Assembly (NCBI GenBank): GCA_016932415.1
Contig: JAFGCX010000009.1
Span: 56,219-120,218, forward strand
DNA: 64,000 nucleotides
Direction: 5' to 3'
Source of the DNA: Candidatus Krumholzibacteriota bacterium
GTDB lineage: Bacteria > Krumholzibacteriota > Krumholzibacteriia > Krumholzibacteriales > Krumholzibacteriaceae
This document shows, piece after piece, positions 59,600-64,000 of the stretch (the first letter of the stretch is position 1; every line of letters starts with the position of its first letter). A program made the translations under genes and the position numbers. Below the pieces are notes generated by a model. The model ran no database searches and was not told where the DNA came from. It saw nothing but the letters and a program-made list of their open reading frames with translations.

Positions 59600-62182
59600 A
59601 TGCTCAAACAAAGACTCGCTATACAGAGACTTATAGTCGAAACAGCACAATTTCAGCATCGAGGCGAATATCGTCAGGCTTACCAGACAGCACGAGAGGC
59701 CGTATCTCTTGCAAATGAATCTTTCGCAAAAGATGAAGTATATCTCCGTGCCTTGATTTCTGCCGCCAAAAGTGCCTATTACCTGTCGCTTTTTGATGAT
59801 TCCACGGACTATCTCGATATTATCACCACTGTTACAAATAACTTGATTGGCGATACCGAAGCGGAAAATGGCCCTCATGGCAAGGAGACTGGTTCCTTTT
59901 GTGGAAAGGAAAATATCGCGGACTTCGATCTGTTACTGATCGAAGCTACATTGGTCAGGTCGAATGTTATGCGGCGCCTTGGTGATTACAGTGAAGCGAT
60001 TTCCCTTCTTAGCGGGGTCGATATAGATGCCTGCAGGCAATCGGCGCCATGGCTGGTGATCGAATTTCTATTGATAACCGGAGCATGCAGATATTATCTC
60101 GGACAGAATGAATCGGCTCGAGAAGCTCTTGAGTCCGCCCTTGGACTTACGACTTTCAGTGAAGACCCGCGAGCAAAATCAAAGATCCTTATAATGCTCG
60201 GACTTGTAGCACAATCGATGGGGTTTATCTCCAAAGCAGAAGATTATTTTTCAAGGGGCAGGGAAATATGCAGCGCGAAGGGTGATTTCTACGGCGAGGC
60301 AGCCGCGTTGCTAAATATCTCACTGACTTATTATCACAGGGGGTGGTTTGCCAGGGCTGAAAAATCGGTAAAGAGGGCAAAATCTCTCTTTGTAAAGGCT
60401 GAATGGGATCTGGGAGTCTGCCGGGCGATGCTGGTGCAGGGAAACATTCGGATGAAGCAGGGAGAGTATGATCCCGCTCGCAAGTTGTATTCAGATGCGT
60501 TCAAGATAGCCGACAGACTGGGTTTTCAAAGAGAACAGGCCCTTTCAAGGGGTCTTGTTGGTCTGGTATATCTTGAAAGAAGAGATTTTGTAAAAGCGGT
60601 AAAAGTTTTTACTGAAAGCCTTCATCAGGCCGACAGAATAGCCCCGGGAGGCGATATCTCCATCGAGATGCGAAGGAGGCTTGGAGAGGTGTTTGCAATG
60701 GAGAGAAAGCACAAAGAAGCGTCTGATTATCTGGAGGTGGCGCTATCCCTTGTAAAAAATACGGGGGATCTTCTGGAGGAAGGACTCATCAAGAGAGCGT
60801 TGGCTATCAACAAATCGATACAAGGGAATTCTGATCTGGCATGTGGATATTTCAACGACGCGATAGAATGTTTAAGAAACAGTGGTTCAACGTATGAATT
60901 AGCAAGGACGCATTTAATCTACGCAAGACTATTGACTGGTGAATTACTCTCCCCTGGTGAAATCTATCTTATCAATCCGGGTAAGAACCAACGTCAGGGA
61001 GGTTACCAGGAAAATCCTGGAATCGAACCTGATAATATAGACAAGGCGTTAAGCCTCCTGATGGAGGCTGGTCATCTTTTTTCAACAACCGATGCCGATC
61101 ATTTAAGATTTATCACTGACAGATTGATCGAAAAACTAATTGTAACAAAAAAAAGAAATGGATTGATACCGAGGCATTCCAGTAACACTGATGAGATCAT
61201 TACAATCAGTCATTCAAATGAATATATGATAGCTGAAAATCTTGCGGCAGTATCAGAGCAGATGTTCGAAATCTGGAGAAAGATACGGTTTGCTGCCACA
61301 TTTTCCAGGCCTGTTTTAATAACAGGTGAAACAGGTACGGGAAAGGAACTGGTTGCTAAACTAATACATGATTCAAGCCCAAGGGCGGACAAACCGTTTA
61401 TGGCCGTGAATTGCGCGGCAATCCCGGATCATCTTTTTGAGAGCGAATTTTTTGGCCACAGAAAAGGGTGTTTTACAGGGGCTCTTACAGATCGGCGTGG
61501 TATATTTGAAGAAGCTGACGGAGGAAGTATTTTTCTTGATGAAATAGGGGAATTGTCTACTTTGGAGCAAGTCAAGTTACTTCGAGTGCTACAGGAAAGA
61601 AAGGTGAAAAGAGTAGGGGAAAATAGCGAACGCTTTATAGATGTAAGAATAATATCAGCAACAAACAGGTTTCTGGAAGAGATGATAGCAGAATCGACTT
61701 TTCGAGATGATTTCTATTATAGGATCAACGCTGAGACGATCCATATTGAGCCTCTTAGAAAAAGACCAGAAGACATAATACCGTTGCTTACCTGGCGTTT
61801 ATCGTCAAACGGGAACAGTGAGCAATTCAATCCTGAAATACACATAGAGTCATCAGCACTAAGACTTTTACAGCAATATCACTGGCCAGGAAATGTGAGG
61901 GAACTGATTTCAGTTATCGATCGAATAGCCCATCTGAATGCTGGAGGGGTCATTCAATCGAATATGCTTCCCGAAAGGATCCGAAACGGAGGAGGACCAG
62001 TCAGCCAAGTCAATAGGGAATGCGATATTACAATTTGTGACAGGGATATGAGTATAAAATTGAACAAAGTCCTCAATATCTGCAGGGGCAACAAATCAGC
62101 GGCAGCAAAATGGCTCGGTATTTCCAGGGGAACATTCTACAAGCAACTCAGACAGGCAGGACTTGGTCACTTTATCAGGTGA
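59600..62182 (+). CDS. Large TPR-sensor sigma-54-type transcriptional activator
   Basis: An 860-aa regulator. Residues 1 to about 480 are TPR arrays (YRQAYQTAREAVSLANESFA, EYDPARKLYSDAFKIADRLG, HKEASDYLEVALSLVKN). AAA+: Walker [19 protein letters not shown] near residue 575, loop HRKGCFTGALTDRRG in which GAFTGA is GCFTGA, Walker [13 protein letters not shown], and NVRELISVIDRIAHL. Fis-type HTH at the end: CRGNKSAAAKWLGISRGTFY. Same architecture as the gene at 53193 but with a longer sensor. Preceded by a small exported protein. Confidence 0.9.
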   Translation: MLKQRLAIQRLIVETAQFQHRGEYRQAYQTAREAVSLANESFAKDEVYLRALISAAKSAYYLSLFDDSTDYLDIITTVTNNLIGDTEAENGPHGKETGSFCGKENIADFDLLLIEATLVRSNVMRRLGDYSEAISLLSGVDIDACRQSAPWLVIEFLLITGACRYYLGQNESAREALESALGLTTFSEDPRAKSKILIMLGLVAQSMGFISKAEDYFSRGREICSAKGDFYGEAAALLNISLTYYHRGWFARAEKSVKRAKSLFVKAEWDLGVCRAMLVQGNIRMKQGEYDPARKLYSDAFKIADRLGFQREQALSRGLVGLVYLERRDFVKAVKVFTESLHQADRIAPGGDISIEMRRRLGEVFAMERKHKEASDYLEVALSLVKNTGDLLEEGLIKRALAINKSIQGNSDLACGYFNDAIECLRNSGSTYELARTHLIYARLLTGELLSPGEIYLINPGKNQRQGGYQENPGIEPDNIDKALSLLMEAGHLFSTTDADHLRFITDRLIEKLIVTKKRNGLIPRHSSNTDEIITISHSNEYMIAENLAAVSEQMFEIWRKIRFAATFSRPVLITGETGTGKELVAKLIHDSSPRADKPFMAVNCAAIPDHLFESEFFGHRKGCFTGALTDRRGIFEEADGGSIFLDEIGELSTLEQVKLLRVLQERKVKRVGENSERFIDVRIISATNRFLEEMIAESTFRDDFYYRINAETIHIEPLRKRPEDIIPLLTWRLSSNGNSEQFNPEIHIESSALRLLQQYHWPGNVRELISVIDRIAHLNAGGVIQSNMLPERIRNGGGPVSQVNRECDITICDRDMSIKLNKVLNICRGNKSAAAKWLGISRGTFYKQLRQAGLGHFIR

Positions 62183-62252
62183 TCACCATAGACTTCGTTC
62201 TACACTTTTCTTCAGCCAATCTAAAAAAGAATTGAACCAATCAGGCCTCGCT

Positions 62253-62276
62253 GTTCACATTGTTTATTGTGTGAAC
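62253..62276 (+). terminator. Weak hairpin after TPR activator
   Basis: GTTCACA (62253-62259) pairs with TGTGAAC (62270-62276) around a ten-base loop, 70 bp after the stop. There is no T-run, so it is at most a weak terminator or an operator. Confidence 0.25.
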
Positions 62277-63043
62277 AAGTGTATCAGCACCAGTAACATT
62301 TTAATAAATAACAAGTTGCGCTCATTTATTCCGAATAGGTGTTTAAGATTATTACAATAAGTAAAAACAATATTCATCTGTATCGATAAGCAAGCAACAC
62401 GACCGTTCGTTTATGCTATTTCATAACTCCAATAATATTAATGTGATAGGACTATATCATAAGTATAAAAATTTGGAATGTATTGAGCGCGTTTTATGGC
62501 ATATATCGTGATATTAGTTTAAGCAGTCAGTCGTTTAACAGTTTTAGCTTTCTGAAAACCGAAAATCACCATCGGTTATTCAGATTAGAACCATCCAATA
62601 ACTACGGTGCCGCTCCGAGCCCCCCCATCGCGCAACCAATACCGTAGCCAAGGATGGTTCTTTTTATATCAATAACAAACCGAAAATAATCTTCAGATAA
62701 TATAGATCCCAGCAGGAATTCATATAACACACCTGATTGATTAAACTACTGTTTATCTGTCCATAAGTATGTCCAGGCGGATATTATTTTAAATATCTAA
62801 TAATCAACAAGTCACTAGAATGTGTACATTATTGTATGATTGATTGAACAGTACGCCATTAATATTCCACCAGGATATAGTATTTCATTATGATTCAATA
62901 TTTATTAATAAAACCTGTAACACGTCTAATAATATAGTATTAGGTGTATTGTCAGTTCGAATAATCCAACCATACCGATGATACTTTCAATCAGTAGATT
63001 TCTGGAATTTATCTTGAATAAAAATACTGGCGAACAGAGCAAA
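62277..63043. other. AT-rich gene-poor region
   Basis: Nearly 0.8 kb, visibly more AT-rich than the rest of the window, with no protein-like frame on either strand. Its one strong structure is the GC-containing hairpin at 62588-62665, described separately. A minor CTAATA/TATTAG inverted repeat lies near 62926-62941. Short reverse frames over its right end are shadows of the leader. Confidence 0.5.
62588..62665 (+). ncRNA. Candidate small RNA 3' end / structured terminator with C-rich loop
   Basis: Two perfect nested stems: GAACCATCC (62588-62596) with GGATGGTTC (62652-62660), and CTACGGT (62602-62608) with ACCGTAG (62641-62647). They are separated by a small internal loop and followed at once by five T (62661-62665). 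The 32-nt apical loop has seven consecutive C. This is terminator-like on the plus strand, but far (about 400 bp) from the previous stop and in otherwise AT-rich DNA, so an independent small RNA is possible. The 5' end and promoter are not identified. Confidence 0.5.
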
Positions 63044-63072
63044 AGGAGGTGATGTGTATGAGTGAATATTGA
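63042..63072 (+). CDS. Leader micro-ORF (MSEY) with near-perfect ribosome site
   Basis: A very strong Shine-Dalgarno stretch (AAAGGAGGTGAT, from 63042) is followed eight bases after GGAGG by ATG-AGT-GAA-TAT-TGA at 63058-63072, encoding only four residues. It stands about 60 bp before the lipoprotein gene. It could be a regulatory leader peptide, a ribosome stand-by site, or the remnant of a decayed gene. Confidence 0.35.
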
Positions 63073-63131
63073 ATAGTCTGAGTTGATGGGGGCGAAGGTT
63101 ACAATACTTAATCGAATGAATGGAGAATGAA

Positions 63132-63818
63132 ATGAACATCGCCAGGAAAACAACATATGCTCTTCTGATCGCTTTAACTCTTGTCTTCATCTCTTGCTCA
63201 GAAGATCGAGAAAGTGGGAATTTTATATCACCTGGGGGAAACGAAGAAAACCTATATGAAGTAACGATCGATAATCCGGACGTAGAAGAAAGGCTGGTGA
63301 AAATAGAATCAGCAGAAAGCTATCCGCTTTTCAGTTATGTCGTCATCGAAAAAGGGTACAGGATAAACTTTGATCATGCCGCTCATTTTAAGGCATACGA
63401 TATTGCTACGGGTGATATTATTTTCTCTACAATGATTCCATGCACGATTCCGGGCGATAATAGCAGAATAGCAATGATCTACTATATTGCCGGGGAAGAG
63501 GGTTACATGGTGACTTCAGCTGAATATTTCGCGAATGAAGACTTTGCCATTGCCCATCCACTTGAAAATGCTGCGATACAGCATCTCAATACTAATTGGT
63601 CAGGAGGCAAGGAGGATGCGAAAAATCTGACTATACAGTTGGAAAACACATCAACGTACTGGAAATGTGTGGCCAAACGATTTTCTGCTGGTTGTCTCGG
63701 GTGCATGGTGAAATGCGCGTTTTCTGGACCTGGCTGGGGCGCCTGCACTCTTTCCTGCTGTGGAGGTGTGGCTATAGTATCAATGATCAGCTGTGCGTTT
63801 ACAGTGTTCGGATGGTGA
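63132..63818 (+). CDS. Lipoprotein with Cys-rich, bacteriocin-like C-terminus
   Basis: A 228-aa exported protein. A signal sequence (TTYALLIALTLVFISC) ends in a lipobox-like FISC, followed by SEDRESGN. The middle is a soluble alpha/beta-looking part (YEVTIDNPDVEERLVKIESA, AMIYYIAGEEGYMVTSAEYF). The last 50 residues carry eight cysteines, including GCLGCMVKCAF, GACTLSCCGGVA and MISCAF, among Gly and hydrophobics. This is like halocin-C8-type or leaderless disulfide/RiPP bacteriocin cores, though I cannot claim homology. ATG 63132 has GGAG six bases upstream. Its stop overlaps the next frame's GTG. Confidence 0.75.
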   Translation: MNIARKTTYALLIALTLVFISCSEDRESGNFISPGGNEENLYEVTIDNPDVEERLVKIESAESYPLFSYVVIEKGYRINFDHAAHFKAYDIATGDIIFSTMIPCTIPGDNSRIAMIYYIAGEEGYMVTSAEYFANEDFAIAHPLENAAIQHLNTNWSGGKEDAKNLTIQLENTSTYWKCVAKRFSAGCLGCMVKCAFSGPGWGACTLSCCGGVAIVSMISCAFTVFGW

Positions 63819-63823
63819 TTGCC

Positions 63824-64000
63824 ATGACTACGAACAGCAATACTATGCTTATTCTGTATCTTGCCGGAATCATGATAATTTATACAGGAATAGACTTGGG
63901 AGCAAAAGGAGTGGATCCTTTTAGTGCCGGTGCAATTCTTGTCCCTCTGTATGGAATCGTGGTCGGATTATTTGCTCTGCTCTCAATCGATGGACGTAAG
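63824..64000 (+). CDS. Small membrane protein, cut by window end
   Basis: At least 59 codons continue past the window. From ATG 63824 it reads a hydrophobic helix (MLILYLAGIMIIYTGIDLGA) and a second one (AGAILVPLYGIVVGLFALLS). A GTG at 63815 would overlap the lipoprotein stop (GTGA), so the genes are translationally coupled either way. A coupled two-helix protein beside a Cys-rich exported product could be an immunity or accessory membrane factor; this is inference only. Confidence 0.55.
   Translation, partial: MTTNSNTMLILYLAGIMIIYTGIDLGAKGVDPFSAGAILVPLYGIVVGLFALLSIDGRK

Overview
The window looks like chromosomal DNA from a diderm bacterium of the FCB type. One secreted protein ends in a FlgD-like/type IX sorting-style domain, a second has a related C-terminus, a PorV/UPF0164-type barrel is present, and an outer-membrane barrel ends in Phe. 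There is also TatC and an abundance of sigma-54 activators. A candidate phylum such as Krumholzibacteriota or Eisenbacteria would fit, but this is inferred from gene style and is not proven. No tRNA, rRNA, CRISPR array, insertion sequence or phage gene was found.

Layout. (1) 1-7746, minus strand: one long tight operon with three glycosyltransferases, a hexapeptide acyltransferase and a SAM methyltransferase. It runs on into a SpoU-family RNA methylase, a nitroreductase, a small unknown protein and an acyl-CoA synthetase cut by the window edge. (2) 8057-27862: an exopolysaccharide/surface-glycan island with a Wzy-like polymerase/ligase, a Wzx-like flippase, GT4 and GT2 transferases, two polysaccharide deacetylases, a GNAT enzyme, LbH and acyltransferase-3 acyltransferases, a divergent pair of SGNH-hydrolase-like exported proteins, a beta-helix protein, and an FN3/FlgD-like plus PorV-like pair. 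Several intergenic gaps here carry good sigma-54 promoter matches (GG-N10-GC). (3) 26732-34978, minus: an unusual set of GT2, PP-loop sugar-amidotransferase-like ATPase, NadE, AMP-ligase, acyl carrier protein, metallo-hydrolase, ferredoxin, geranylgeranyl-reductase-type flavoprotein and outer-membrane barrel. (4) 35674-51557, plus: a housekeeping run of arginine-phosphatase-like LMW-PTP, ilvE, rpiB, glyA, dCMP deaminase, nrdR, a secreted protein, tatC, polyprenyl synthase, a radical SAM enzyme, rsfS, argS, a PfkB kinase, a conserved unknown, an HD-GYP protein, purM and two STAS proteins, closed by a bidirectional terminator. (5) 51667-64000: a regulatory and accessory end with a lipoprotein, three sigma-54-type AAA+ activators (two with TPR sensors, one with GAF), a histidine-kinase-like protein, an adenosine-specific kinase, a small exported protein directly before one TPR activator, an AT-rich gap with a strong RNA hairpin, and a Cys-rich lipoprotein with a leader micro-ORF and a coupled membrane protein cut by the window end.

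How it may work together (inference): the TPR/GAF sigma-54 activators at 53-62 kb are candidates to drive the sigma-54 promoters in the glycan island. The most interesting leads are the exported-peptide/TPR-activator pair at 59.1-62.2 kb, the Cys-rich bacteriocin-like lipoprotein locus at 63.0-64.0 kb, the NadE/PP-loop/AMP-ligase/ACP set, and an arginyl-tRNA synthetase without a recognisable HIGH motif.
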